Positions 52,814-61,737 of a stretch of DNA of 64,000 nt are shown here, one piece after another. Within the stretch, counting starts at the first letter, position 1; each line of letters starts with the position of its first letter. The stretch spans positions 1 to 64,000 of the forward strand of contig DAMBHY010000003.1 in NCBI GenBank assembly GCA_032068765.1, written 5' to 3'. Under the pieces are notes generated by a model that did no database searches, was not told where the DNA came from, and worked only from the letters and a program-made list of their open reading frames with translations. Made by a program: the position numbers and the translations under genes. The stretch is from DAMBHY01 sp032068765 (GTDB taxonomy: Bacteria > Bacteroidota > Bacteroidia > Bacteroidales > Dysgonomonadaceae).

Positions 52814-53899
52814 ATGGCAAACAAAATATGCAGCGTTATTACCGGAACTGGTAGTTACATTCCGGCACGTAGACAAAAGAATGAAGATTTTTTGTCGTTT
52901 GATTTTTTTGATTCGGCAGGTAATAAAATAGAAACACCCACTGAGGATATCGTAAACAAGTTTGAAGAAATTACCACCATTGCCGAACGCAGATATGCGG
53001 ATAACGGGGAGTCTACTTCAGATATGGCCAAGGTGGCTGCTGAGCGCGCTATTGAAGCTGCAGGCATAGACAAGGAAGAATTAGATTACATCATCGTGGC
53101 GCACAATTTCGGGGAAACACATTCCGACAACAACCGTATCGACACCGTACCGAGTCTCGCTGCCCGTGTGAAAAGCAAATTAGGCATAGCCAATCCTTAT
53201 GCCGTGGCATATGACGTTTTGTTTGGATGTCCGGGATGGGTACAGGGCGTTATTCAGGCTGATTATTTCATAAAGTCGGGTGATGCCAAGAAAGTGTTGG
53301 TGATTGGTGCTGATATTTTATCTAACGTTTCCGACCCTCACGACCGCGACAGCATGATCTACGCCGACGGTGCTGGAGCTGCCGTATTGGAAGGTCGTGA
53401 AAGCGAAACTCCTATAGGTATTTTGGGACACAATTCCCGCACAGACGCTTTGCAGTTTTCCAACATGCTTCACATGGGATATTCGTATTGCCCGCGCACT
53501 GCAGAAGAAAAGAATTATTACCTCAAAATGAATGGGCGACGCTTATATCAATATGCGCTCGAAAATGTGCCGATAACAATCAAAGCTGGTTTGGATAAAT
53601 TGAACATGAGCATTGATGATATTCAGAAAGTGTTGATACATCAAGCTAATGGAAAAATGGATGATGCTATTTTAGAACGATTGTTCAAACTCTATGGAAA
53701 GACAGAAATTCCGGAACAAGTAATGCCAATGACCATTTCATGGTTGGGTAATTCATCGGTAGCTACCGTACCCACATTACTTGATATTGTGTGGAAAGGC
53801 AAGCTGAAACCGCATAATCTCACCCATGGAGATACTGTAGTATTTGCTTCTGTAGGAGCGGGGATGAGTATTAATAGTGTTATTTATCGATTCCCTTAA
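52814..53899 (+). CDS. 3-oxoacyl-ACP synthase III family protein
   Basis: The 361-residue thiolase-fold protein has the KAS III catalytic triad: Cys139 in DVLFGCPGWVQG, the His of LIHQANGKMDD and the Asn of SWLGNSSVATVPTL. The C-terminal FASVGAGMSINSVIYRF closes the fold. It is longer than FabH of E. coli (317 residues), with an insertion at 30-45, and belongs to a Bacteroidota branch whose primer specificity is unknown. It starts 18 bp after the MscS-type gene and ends at a terminator (53935). Confidence 0.82.
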   Translation: MANKICSVITGTGSYIPARRQKNEDFLSFDFFDSAGNKIETPTEDIVNKFEEITTIAERRYADNGESTSDMAKVAAERAIEAAGIDKEELDYIIVAHNFGETHSDNNRIDTVPSLAARVKSKLGIANPYAVAYDVLFGCPGWVQGVIQADYFIKSGDAKKVLVIGADILSNVSDPHDRDSMIYADGAGAAVLEGRESETPIGILGHNSRTDALQFSNMLHMGYSYCPRTAEEKNYYLKMNGRRLYQYALENVPITIKAGLDKLNMSIDDIQKVLIHQANGKMDDAILERLFKLYGKTEIPEQVMPMTISWLGNSSVATVPTLLDIVWKGKLKPHNLTHGDTVVFASVGAGMSINSVIYRFP

Positions 53900-53934
53900 G
53901 GAATGAAAAATGAAAGATAAAAATGAATAATGGA

Positions 53935-53970
53935 AATGGGCTACAGTTAAAAACTTGCAGCCCATTTTTA
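53935..53970 (+). terminator. Terminator after KAS III gene
   Basis: Stem AAATGGGCTACA/TGCAGCCCATTT with one mismatch, followed by TTT, 36 bp after the stop. The gap to the convergent ABC permease gene is 127 bp. Confidence 0.75.
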
Positions 53971-54026
53971 TAACTCCAAACTCGTATCTTGTGAATCTAA
54001 GTACTCAAATCTATAATCTCATTATT

Positions 54027-55145
54027 TCATCCTCTTTTCCTATAACTCAATACTGCCCAAATATTCAGTATAAACGCAAATAATACAAGTATTAACGTAG
54101 GTTTCATTATTTCGGTTAAAGAGCTTCCTTTGAGGTAAACTAGTCTCAAAATCGTCGTAAAGTACGTGAGAGGATTGGCGTATGCTATCCATTGTGCCCA
54201 GGTGGGCATCGCAGACACAGGACTAAATAGTCCGCTCAGAAGAATCACAATCAATATGAAAAACATAATAAGAAACATGGCTTGCTGCAAAGTTTCTGAA
54301 TAATTGGAAACAATAATTCCCAATCCAGAAATTCCGATAATAAAGATAATCGAGGCGACATATATCGTCAAAAAATTACCAAGTGGCAAAAATCCATAGA
54401 CCAGCCATACCATTAAAAAAGAAATTGTAAGAATGATGATTCCAATTATCCAGAATGGAATCAATTTTGCCAGAATAAAATCAAATTTGCGTACTGGAGT
54501 AGTATTTATTTGTTGAATGGTTCCCGTTTCTTTTTCAATCACGATATTCATCGCAGGCAGAATCCCGCATATTAGTGTAATCATTAGAGCTATAAATGCT
54601 GGTAGCATAAAAAGTTTGTAATCCAGTTTTGGGTTGAATTTGTAATTTGGAACCATCTCTATTTTAGGCGTTTGGGCGAGCATCGTTTCGGGTGCCAGTT
54701 CCATCCTTATTTCATTAGAAAAATCAGATATAATTTGTGTAAGATAATTTGTTGCGAGCAATCCCTGAGTCGTATTCACTGCATTGGCACCTACAAATAT
54801 TTCGGCAGACTTTTCTTTTACCAAATCTTTGTCAAAGGTTGAGGGTAACTGAAGTATAATATCAGCTTTCTCTTCCTCTAAATCTTTCATCGCATCGTCG
54901 TAACTTGACGGAACATTATTTAGAATAAAGTATTTTGAGGCATCTATCTTGTTTACTAATCTTTGAGAATAGACACTTTTGCCAGAATCTATGATATCTA
55001 TTTTAATATTTTTTACTTCGAAATCGATAGCCCATGGAAATATCAGTAAAACCATCACAGGATATGCAATAATCATCTTTGGAATGATGGTATTTCTGCG
55101 TATTTGCTTGAACTCTTTTTCTATTAAAAATCTCAATGTTTTCAT
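54027..55145 (-). CDS. ABC-2 type permease (second of pair)
   Basis: The 372-residue protein has one N-terminal helix (about 25-42), a large periplasmic domain (about 45-175, with ASKYFILNNVPSSYDDAM), and five further helices (about 180-365) containing IEKETGTIQQINTTPVRKFDF, the cytoplasmic coupling motif of ABC-2 exporters. With the sister permease it forms the membrane pore of the efflux system. Its ATG overlaps the stop of that gene by 4 bp. It is the last gene of the operon. E. coli YbhR/YbhS are the closest well-known analogues by layout. Confidence 0.88.
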   Translation of the reverse strand: MKTLRFLIEKEFKQIRRNTIIPKMIIAYPVMVLLIFPWAIDFEVKNIKIDIIDSGKSVYSQRLVNKIDASKYFILNNVPSSYDDAMKDLEEEKADIILQLPSTFDKDLVKEKSAEIFVGANAVNTTQGLLATNYLTQIISDFSNEIRMELAPETMLAQTPKIEMVPNYKFNPKLDYKLFMLPAFIALMITLICGILPAMNIVIEKETGTIQQINTTPVRKFDFILAKLIPFWIIGIIILTISFLMVWLVYGFLPLGNFLTIYVASIIFIIGISGLGIIVSNYSETLQQAMFLIMFFILIVILLSGLFSPVSAMPTWAQWIAYANPLTYFTTILRLVYLKGSSLTEIMKPTLILVLFAFILNIWAVLSYRKRG

Positions 55146-56248
55146 TGTAATCTCACTTTAATGTTTTTAATGCTCAAAGTCATTAATATTCCTATCATTC
55201 CGATGAGAATCAATATCTCTTTCCATACAAATTGCCATCCCAGACCTTCAATCATAATCTTGCGCGTTGCCGCAATGAACCATCTTGCAGGTACCAGTAC
55301 CGATAACCATTGAAGGATATTTGGCATATTTGTTATCGGGAAAATCATTCCCGATAAGATGAGTAAGGGCATCATTAAACCTATTCCTGAAATTATCACT
55401 GCCGCCACCTGTGTTTTTACCAATGTTGAAATCACCAAACCAAGAGACAATGCCAGAAATATATATAATATACATACGAAAAATAATAAAAACCAATCTC
55501 CTCTCACCGGCACATTTAAGACAAACACAGATAAAAGGATAATAGTAATCAGATTAATCAAAGATAAAGCAAGGTAAGGAATGGTCTTGGATACGAGTAT
55601 TGTTGCGGGTTTAAGCGGCGAAGCAAGAAGAATTTCCATTGTCCCTCTTTCCTTCTCGCGCACGATAGATATGGATGTCATAATGGAACATATAATCATC
55701 AAAACCAATCCCATAATTCCCGGCACAAAAGTAAAAGCTGATTTCATCTCAGGATTATATAGCAGACGGCTTTTGACATCAATTTCGTAAGGAATCTGAG
55801 TGATATTTGCTTTTTCTTGTTGATATTCACCGATAATTGCCATTATGTAATTCGCTGAAATACTTCCAATGTTAGGGTCCGAGGCGTCTGTAATAATCTG
55901 AACCTGACTTTTCTTTGCTTTAACAAGATTGTTGCCGAAATCTGGCTCAAAAATTACAGCCATCTCCACTTCTCCTTTGCGGAGCATTGATTCCACTTCG
56001 CTGATGGATTTCACCTCACCCTTATAGGCTATGTTTGGATTGACGGATATACGTTGTGTAATTTCATTTGTAACATTGTCATGCATAGGAACGTACACTA
56101 TGGTTCTTACATTCTGAACTTCCATATTAATGGCAAATCCAAAAAGCAGAATTTGCACGACAGGCATTCCCAAAAGTATGAGCAACGTGCGAGTGTCACG
56201 GAATATGTGAAAAAATTCTTTTTTTACGAAAGCTAAAAATTGCTTCAT
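55142..56248 (-). CDS. ABC-2 type permease (first of pair)
   Basis: The 368-residue protein has the same layout as its neighbour: N-terminal helix (TLLILLGMPVVQILLFGFAI), periplasmic domain (about 45-165) and five C-terminal helices with SIVREKERGTMEILLASPLKPATI as coupling motif. It starts 70 bp after the ATPase gene at 56319, the widest gap inside the operon, and overlaps the next permease by 4 bp. Confidence 0.88.
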   Translation of the reverse strand: MKQFLAFVKKEFFHIFRDTRTLLILLGMPVVQILLFGFAINMEVQNVRTIVYVPMHDNVTNEITQRISVNPNIAYKGEVKSISEVESMLRKGEVEMAVIFEPDFGNNLVKAKKSQVQIITDASDPNIGSISANYIMAIIGEYQQEKANITQIPYEIDVKSRLLYNPEMKSAFTFVPGIMGLVLMIICSIMTSISIVREKERGTMEILLASPLKPATILVSKTIPYLALSLINLITIILLSVFVLNVPVRGDWFLLFFVCILYIFLALSLGLVISTLVKTQVAAVIISGIGLMMPLLILSGMIFPITNMPNILQWLSVLVPARWFIAATRKIMIEGLGWQFVWKEILILIGMIGILMTLSIKNIKVRLQ

Positions 56249-56318
56249 GTTTATTTATTTTTTTATACGGAAAGACATTCCCAAATAGTAACCATAATCT
56301 CGTTATTCGTAAATAATC

Positions 56319-57056
56319 TCATTCTTTCTTCGTAGATTTTCTTGCCAATTGTCTGAAAACTTCATCCATTGAGTTTGCTTGAAATTGTTCTTTCAGGTTT
56401 TTAGGAGTATCAAGTGCTTCTATTTTTCCATCAACCATTATTGATACGCGGTTGCAATATTCAGCTTCATCCATATAGTGGGTGGTAACGAATACGGTGA
56501 TTCCTTTGTCTGCTGCCTCGTAAATCATTTCCCAAAACTGACGGCGCATTGCAGGGTCTACACCTCCCGTTGGTTCATCAAGAAATACAATTTTAGGATT
56601 GTGAAAAATGGATACAGAAAATGCCAATTTTTGTTTCCAGCCGAGTGGGAGAGAACCTACCATTGTTTCGCGTTCTGACCTGAAGTTGAGTCTTGTGAGC
56701 AATTCATCTGTTTTATGTGCTATTTCTTTTTCGGACAAACCATATATACCACCGAATAAACGAATATTTTCCCAAACTTTCAGATCTTCATACAGAGAGA
56801 ATTTCTGGCTCATATAGCCGATATTTCTTTTTATCTTTTCATTTTCTTTTAATACATCAAAACCTGCAACGGTTCCTTTCCCATTGGTAGGTTTACTAAT
56901 GCCACAGAGCATTTGGATAGCGGTAGTTTTTCCTGCTCCATTTGCTCCAAGAAATCCAAAAATCTCACCTTTATCTACATGAAATGAAATATGATCCACT
57001 GCAGTGAAATTTCCAAATTTCTTCGTAAGACCTTCTACTTCTATTACCTTTTCCAT
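56319..57056 (-). CDS. ABC transporter ATP-binding protein
   Basis: The 245-residue nucleotide-binding domain shows Walker A FLGANGAGKTTAIQML (about 35-50), Walker B KIVFLDEPTGGVDPAMRR and the switch His in FVTTHYMDEAEY. The signature reads LPLGWKQKL instead of LSGGxxQ, as in the second half of YbhF-type ATPases. It works with the other ATPase at 57069. In E. coli the two are fused in YbhF; here they are separate genes 12 bp apart. Confidence 0.9.
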   Translation of the reverse strand: MEKVIEVEGLTKKFGNFTAVDHISFHVDKGEIFGFLGANGAGKTTAIQMLCGISKPTNGKGTVAGFDVLKENEKIKRNIGYMSQKFSLYEDLKVWENIRLFGGIYGLSEKEIAHKTDELLTRLNFRSERETMVGSLPLGWKQKLAFSVSIFHNPKIVFLDEPTGGVDPAMRRQFWEMIYEAADKGITVFVTTHYMDEAEYCNRVSIMVDGKIEALDTPKNLKEQFQANSMDEVFRQLARKSTKKE

Positions 57057-57068
57057 CGTAGTCTTGTT

Positions 57069-57965
57069 TTATTGAGTAAGTGCCAAAAAGCAATCTTCTA
57101 CAGAAGGGACTACGTCGTATATATCCACATCCACGCATCCATTACTTTTTAAATAATCTTCGATTACATTTTTTTCTTTTAATCCATCGGTAGTCACATG
57201 CAGTTCTTCTCCGAAAGCAAAACATGATTTCACAGACGGATTATTCCTTAGAAGGTGAATCAATTGTAGCATATTTTCGCCTTTTACGCCCCATAGAATT
57301 TCTTTGTAGTCATTGATAATTCCTTCGGGCGTGTTGCAGGCTATAAAGTTTCCGTCGCGCATCAACGCAATTCTGTCACATCGGCTTGCTTCATCCATAT
57401 ATGCTGTGGAAACCACCATTGTAATCCCTTGTTCTTTGAGGCGACCAAGCATATCCCAAAATTCTTTTCTTGACACAGGGTCAACACCTGTTGTTGGTTC
57501 ATCCAAAATAAGTATTTCTGGTTTATGTATAAGCGCGCAACTCAAGGCCAGCTTTTGTTTCATCCCCCCAGATAGTGCACCTGCTTTGCGGGTTTTGAAT
57601 GGTTCTATTTGTTGATAAATGTCCTTTATCAGATGATAATTTTCTTCAATGCTGGTATTGAAAACAGTAGCAAAGAAAGCTAGGTTTTCTTCCACTGTTA
57701 AATCTTGATAAAGAGAAAATTTTCCGGGCATATATCCAATGATTTGGCGCAATTTCTTGTAATCCTTAACTGTATCGAGATTGTTCAACAAAGCATATCC
57801 TTTATCGGGGATCAATAATGATGTTAAAATTCGCATTAATGTGGACTTTCCCGCACCGTCAGGGCCTATAACACCATACACTTCTCCATCGTTTACTTCG
57901 AAACTCAAGCCGTTAAGCGCTTTTGTTTTTTCATAACTCTTATGAATGTCTTTAACTTGAATCAT
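57069..57965 (-). CDS. ABC transporter ATP-binding protein
   Basis: The 298-residue protein has Walker A VIGPDGAGKSTLMRIL (about 32-47), signature ALSGGMKQKLAL, Walker B ILILDEPTTGVDPVSRK and a C-terminal regulatory domain (about 220-298). The switch position reads VSTAYMDEASRC, so the usual His is Ala. It may be the non-hydrolysing partner in a heterodimer with the 56319 ATPase, which keeps its His but has the altered signature. It overlaps the adaptor gene by 4 bp. Confidence 0.9.
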   Translation of the reverse strand: MIQVKDIHKSYEKTKALNGLSFEVNDGEVYGVIGPDGAGKSTLMRILTSLLIPDKGYALLNNLDTVKDYKKLRQIIGYMPGKFSLYQDLTVEENLAFFATVFNTSIEENYHLIKDIYQQIEPFKTRKAGALSGGMKQKLALSCALIHKPEILILDEPTTGVDPVSRKEFWDMLGRLKEQGITMVVSTAYMDEASRCDRIALMRDGNFIACNTPEGIINDYKEILWGVKGENMLQLIHLLRNNPSVKSCFAFGEELHVTTDGLKEKNVIEDYLKSNGCVDVDIYDVVPSVEDCFLALTQ

Positions 57966-58873
57966 TGTTTGTCAGTATTCGAAAATTCGACCTCCCCGTA
58001 CATACCAATTTTCAACAAACCATCATTTTTTACAGCAATTTTTACTGCGTAAACAAGATTAGCTCTTTCATTTTTGGTTTGAACTGTTTTCGGTGTAAAT
58101 TCCGATTTTGAAGAAATCCAATTAACGATGCCGTCATAAGATTTCATTTTTCCATCACCTGCATCTACCCAAACTTTTACTTGCTGGTTCAATTTAATTT
58201 GAGCAAGCTGGTCGTTTGTTACATAAGCACGCAGAATCATATTTTGTGTATCTGCAATTTTGAAAAGCGGAGTTCCGAGTCCTGCAAGTTCGCCAATTTC
58301 CGCATATTTATTCAACACTACGCCATTAATCGGAGAGATAATTCGAGATTTTATGATTCTATCTGATAACTGGTTAGCTTGCAAAACTAAAGCAGAACTT
58401 TGAGCGGAAATACTTGAATTGTTTTTTTGTAATGCTGAAGTTTGGGCGCTTAATTGTTTTCTAAGCACTTCGATTTGTGCATTGATGTCGTCTAGTTGTT
58501 TTCTGTTGGCGGCGTTGGCTGAAATCAAATTTTGAACACGGTTCTTTTCATTCTCCAATGTTTTTATCTGCTCCTGCATGGCTGCAGTTTGTGTATTTAC
58601 ATTCGGCTTTTGAGCTTTCATTCCTGAAGCGTTTGCTAAAACGCTTTCTTTTTGCAGCATTATTTGCGTACTGTCGATGTTGCCTATTTGTTGACCTTCT
58701 TTTAAAAGGTCTCCTTCTTCCACATCAAAGTTGATAATTTTGCCTGCCGCTTCGGCGGACACAATAATTTCTTTCGCTTCAAACGAACCAGTTGCATCGT
58801 ATTTGTTTTTTCCGTTATTGCACGAAGCTAAAGCCAGAGCGGAAAGTAATACCAAAGGAATAAATCTTTTCAT
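57962..58873 (-). CDS. HlyD/YbhG-type efflux adaptor lipoprotein
   Basis: The 303-residue membrane-fusion protein has a lipoprotein signal (FIPLVLLSALALASCNNG, Cys near 18), a lipoyl half-domain (AKEIIVSAEAAGKIINFDVEEGDLLKEGQQIGNID), a helical hairpin (about 75-175), and a second lipoyl half plus beta barrel (RIISPINGVVLNKYAEIGE). It links the inner-membrane pump to TolC. It follows tolC after 16 bp and overlaps the first ATPase gene by 4 bp. Confidence 0.9.
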   Translation of the reverse strand: MKRFIPLVLLSALALASCNNGKNKYDATGSFEAKEIIVSAEAAGKIINFDVEEGDLLKEGQQIGNIDSTQIMLQKESVLANASGMKAQKPNVNTQTAAMQEQIKTLENEKNRVQNLISANAANRKQLDDINAQIEVLRKQLSAQTSALQKNNSSISAQSSALVLQANQLSDRIIKSRIISPINGVVLNKYAEIGELAGLGTPLFKIADTQNMILRAYVTNDQLAQIKLNQQVKVWVDAGDGKMKSYDGIVNWISSKSEFTPKTVQTKNERANLVYAVKIAVKNDGLLKIGMYGEVEFSNTDKQ

Positions 58874-58889
58874 ATTTTATTTGATAATA

Positions 58890-60155
58890 TTAGTTTGTTG
58901 TATTTTTTAGAGTGTACTGTGATAATAAATATTGAATTTCGTGGAGTGCTTTAGCTTGTTTTGCAGCCTCTTCTTCTGTTACTTCACGAAGCATATCAGC
59001 AACTGACATCGTGCCGTTCTCAACTTTTGCCTGTGCGCTTTCTCTTATCAATTTTCGCAACTTTATAATCTCACTGTCCTCTTTCATAGTGAGTTTGTAC
59101 TTCTCAATTTCAAGTTGTTGCTGTGGAATTTGATTTCTAAGATTGAATAAAAAAGTTTCACGCTGACTATTAAGAGCTTCCTGTTGTAATTCGATTTTTT
59201 TCTTTTCGTTACCGAAAGTGTAAAGATTTCCGATATTCCATGAAAATTTCACACCACCTATAAAGTAAGGTTGAAACTTATTTTCAAACATATTTAAAGC
59301 AGGCTTTCCGTAGCCACCTTGAGCAAATGCTCCTATGACCGGCAAGTTTTTCGAAGTCAGTACACTTTTTTGCATTTCTATAAGATTTTGCTGAGCTTTA
59401 AAAAGCCTCATTTCAGGCCTATTGTCTAAACTCACTTCTAATTGGTTGAGATCAGAAGGTTTTTGAAACTTTGTTTCAGGTGATAATTTCTCTCCAATTA
59501 ATATTGAAAGAGTCTTAATATAAGCATCTCGGGAAGTTTCTTTGTTTACTCTTTGTTGTTTTGATTTTAGTTGTTCAATTTTTACGGCGCTTAAATCCGC
59601 TTCGTTAGCAACTCCGTTTTTGATGTAACTCTGCACCACTTCATAATTGCGTTGCAATTCATTATCCAACGCTGTTTGAAGTTCGAGTTGCTCATTCAAA
59701 AGTAAGATTCCAAAATACAGGTTATTTACACGCTCTTTAAGTGAGTATACTTCGTTGTCTAGCTTATTTTTTTCGACTTCAGCATTGGCTGTTATCATTT
59801 TCTTTTGAGAATTAATCTTTCCTCCATCCCAAATAACCTGATTCACATCTGCAAAAACTTTGTACTGGTCTTTATCGGGGATAGGAATATCAAGATTAGG
59901 CATTTCGATAGGAAGTTTTGTAACTTCAGATTGCCACGTAGCTTGCACACCCAGTGAAAGTTGTGGCAGATATGCCATATTTGCATTAGCGAGGTCGAAA
60001 TTTTTTGTTTTTTCAATAACATTATACCTCGCAACTGCAGGATAATTTTTTATTGCTTTTTCCTGCACATCCTGCAATGTTAGCACTTGAGAATTCGCGC
60101 TGAAACTCACACAAGTGAAAGCAAGGATATTAAAAAATAATTTTATTTTGTCCAT
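58890..60155 (-). CDS. TolC-family outer-membrane efflux protein
   Basis: The 421-residue protein has a signal peptide (IKLFFNILAFTCVSFSANSQ) and two OEP repeats of long helices (LTLQDVQEKAIKNYPAVARYNVI; LNQLEVSLDNRPEMRLFKAQQNLIEMQ) with PYFIGGVKFSWNIGNLY as a strand segment. It forms the outer-membrane tunnel for this efflux system. It starts 6 bp after the TetR regulator and is the first structural gene of the operon. Confidence 0.9.
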   Translation of the reverse strand: MDKIKLFFNILAFTCVSFSANSQVLTLQDVQEKAIKNYPAVARYNVIEKTKNFDLANANMAYLPQLSLGVQATWQSEVTKLPIEMPNLDIPIPDKDQYKVFADVNQVIWDGGKINSQKKMITANAEVEKNKLDNEVYSLKERVNNLYFGILLLNEQLELQTALDNELQRNYEVVQSYIKNGVANEADLSAVKIEQLKSKQQRVNKETSRDAYIKTLSILIGEKLSPETKFQKPSDLNQLEVSLDNRPEMRLFKAQQNLIEMQKSVLTSKNLPVIGAFAQGGYGKPALNMFENKFQPYFIGGVKFSWNIGNLYTFGNEKKKIELQQEALNSQRETFLFNLRNQIPQQQLEIEKYKLTMKEDSEIIKLRKLIRESAQAKVENGTMSVADMLREVTEEEAAKQAKALHEIQYLLSQYTLKNTTN

Positions 60156-60161
60156 AATTAA

Positions 60162-60752
60162 TTATATTTCAGATAATTTCTTTATCCATATTGGGATTAA
60201 TTTTTTCCGCTCCTCAATAAATTCGGGAAATCTTTCCTTTTCTATTAGTTTTGAAGATTCCATGAGGGTTTGCGCAACAAAAGGAAAGAGGGTAAGGGAA
60301 ATGATATTTACAATAAAATTCCCTACAGACATCTGTATATTTCTTTCTTCTAGTTGTTTTTTAATGACAGGGATAGAAATATTGCGAGCTTCTTCTAGAG
60401 TATTTTTTAGAATTTCTTTGTTGTTTCTCATCTCATTGATGACAAAAAAAGGAAAATCTGGATTTTTTATCATCACTTCAGTGTATTCTTCCACAAGAAT
60501 TTCCACTTTTCTATCCAAAGAAATTTCAGTATTTGCTAGGAAAGGTATCAAACTTCCCAAAAATTGATTGAAAATATCTTCTACTATAATTCTGAACAAG
60601 TTTTCTTTGGATTTAAAATGATAGTTTACAAGAGCCAGGTTGGTATTTGCAGCTTCAGCAATATCACGGGTCCGTGTGGCAGAGTATCCTTTTTTCATAA
60701 ATACTTCACGTGCCGCATTCTTTATTTTTTGTTCTGTTGTTAAATCTGCCAT
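60162..60752 (-). CDS. TetR/AcrR-family regulator of the efflux operon
   Basis: The 196-residue protein has the TetR DNA-binding domain at its N terminus (KIKNAAREVFMKKGYSATRTRDIAEAANTNLALVNYHFKSKENLF, residues about 10-54) and a helical ligand-binding domain with FPFFVINEMRNNKEILK, the CecR/YbiH-like pattern. It is the first gene of the seven-gene efflux operon. A perfect 28-bp palindrome 57 bp upstream of its ATG is the likely operator, which would make it self-regulated. Confidence 0.9.
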   Translation of the reverse strand: MADLTTEQKIKNAAREVFMKKGYSATRTRDIAEAANTNLALVNYHFKSKENLFRIIVEDIFNQFLGSLIPFLANTEISLDRKVEILVEEYTEVMIKNPDFPFFVINEMRNNKEILKNTLEEARNISIPVIKKQLEERNIQMSVGNFIVNIISLTLFPFVAQTLMESSKLIEKERFPEFIEERKKLIPIWIKKLSEI

Positions 60753-60809
60753 TGCTTTTTTTATTGCAAAATTCTATATTCTTCGACAATTAAACAAATG
60801 ATTAAAATT

Positions 60810-60837
60810 AAAGTTTTAAACAATTGTTTAAAACTTT
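60810..60837. promoter_or_regulatory. Perfect 28-bp palindrome, likely TetR operator
   Basis: The half-site AAAGTTTTAAACAA is followed directly by its exact reverse complement, centred between 60823 and 60824. It lies in the gap between the divergent tetR gene (ATG 60752) and the lipoprotein gene (ATG 60903). A degenerate second copy with the same half-sites (TTAAACAA then TGATTAAAA) is at about 60790-60808. Size and place fit a TetR-family operator. Confidence 0.75.
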
Positions 60838-60874
60838 CTTAAATAACCATTATTCTAATATCGCCGGAACAAAG

Positions 60875-60882
60875 TATATTTG
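60875..60882 (+). promoter_or_regulatory. -7 box TATATTTG upstream of 60903 gene
   Basis: An exact TAnnTTTG match 20 bp before the ATG. The palindrome ends 37 bp upstream, near the position of the -33 region, so the TetR regulator could also affect this promoter. Confidence 0.5.
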
Positions 60883-60902
60883 TATTTATAAAACAATGGA
60901 TT

Positions 60903-61700
60903 ATGAAAAAATCTTTCCTACTCATCATAGCCGCGATATTATTTTTTTCCTGCCAAAAGCAGGACAACGAACTGACTTCAGTATTAAAGATGAATATCAC
61001 GTCGACCTACTATCTTCCTATTTTTACTGAAATAGAAGATGTTCAGGTGGCTTTTGCAGATACAATTAACCCTTCAACGGAGAATTGGATATCTGTCGCA
61101 AATGCGAAAGGTGTTTATAATCTTGCTGAGCTAAGTAATGGAACCAAAAAGCTGATGGACGTTGTAAAACTGGAAAATGGACGTATTACAAAAGTGAAGA
61201 TAAGTTTTGGCGAAAACAATTTTTATTTGCAACGTAATGCAAAAGATTCTACAAAACTGGATACAGTGAAAATTGATTATATAAATAATTTCAATAAGGA
61301 ACTTGTGCTGCCGGTTAATATACCTATCAATAATTATGTTATTTCAAATGTGGTGATTGATATTGATGTATTTCACTCATTGTTTGTTGACAGAAACAAT
61401 AAATACTACATCTCACCTAAAGTAAGGGTATACGATTTTGGTTATGTTGCATCGGTGAAAGGAAATGCAACTCCGGGAGATTCTATATCGGGTATTATTC
61501 TGAGCAGTGAAGGTGATACTTTAATTACACGACCCAATCCATCGGGAAATTATAAAATTGAAGGACTCAGAAGAGGCGACTGGAAAATACATATTGTTCC
61601 AATAAATACTGATAGATACAATGATACTGTTTTTGAGGTTAAACTGGATAAGTTGATAGAAACTAATATTGAGGCTATAAAATTATCGTTGAAGAAATAA
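60903..61700 (+). CDS. DUF4382-like lipoprotein
   Basis: The 265-residue protein has a lipoprotein signal (FLLIIAAILFFSCQKQ, Cys near 17). Residues about 28-175 (VQVAFADTINPSTENWISVANAKGVYNLAELSNG, ITKVKISFGENNFYL, IDIDVFHSLFVD) follow the DUF4382 pattern. Residues about 180-262 (ASVKGNATPGDSISGIILSSEGD, GNYKIEGLRRGDWKIHIVP) form a carboxypeptidase-regulatory-like beta sandwich. It is probably a surface or periplasmic lipoprotein of unknown role. It is divergent from the efflux operon and shares its control region. Confidence 0.65.
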   Translation: MKKSFLLIIAAILFFSCQKQDNELTSVLKMNITSTYYLPIFTEIEDVQVAFADTINPSTENWISVANAKGVYNLAELSNGTKKLMDVVKLENGRITKVKISFGENNFYLQRNAKDSTKLDTVKIDYINNFNKELVLPVNIPINNYVISNVVIDIDVFHSLFVDRNNKYYISPKVRVYDFGYVASVKGNATPGDSISGIILSSEGDTLITRPNPSGNYKIEGLRRGDWKIHIVPINTDRYNDTVFEVKLDKLIETNIEAIKLSLKK

Positions 61701-61704
61701 ATAA

Positions 61705-61732
61705 AAAAGGAATCGTAAACGATTCCTTTTTG
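61705..61732. terminator. Bidirectional terminator
   Basis: A 12-bp perfect stem AAAAAGGAATCG/CGATTCCTTTTT with a 4-nt loop lies between the convergent genes that end at 61700 and 61738. Confidence 0.9.
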
Positions 61733-61737
61733 TCTAT

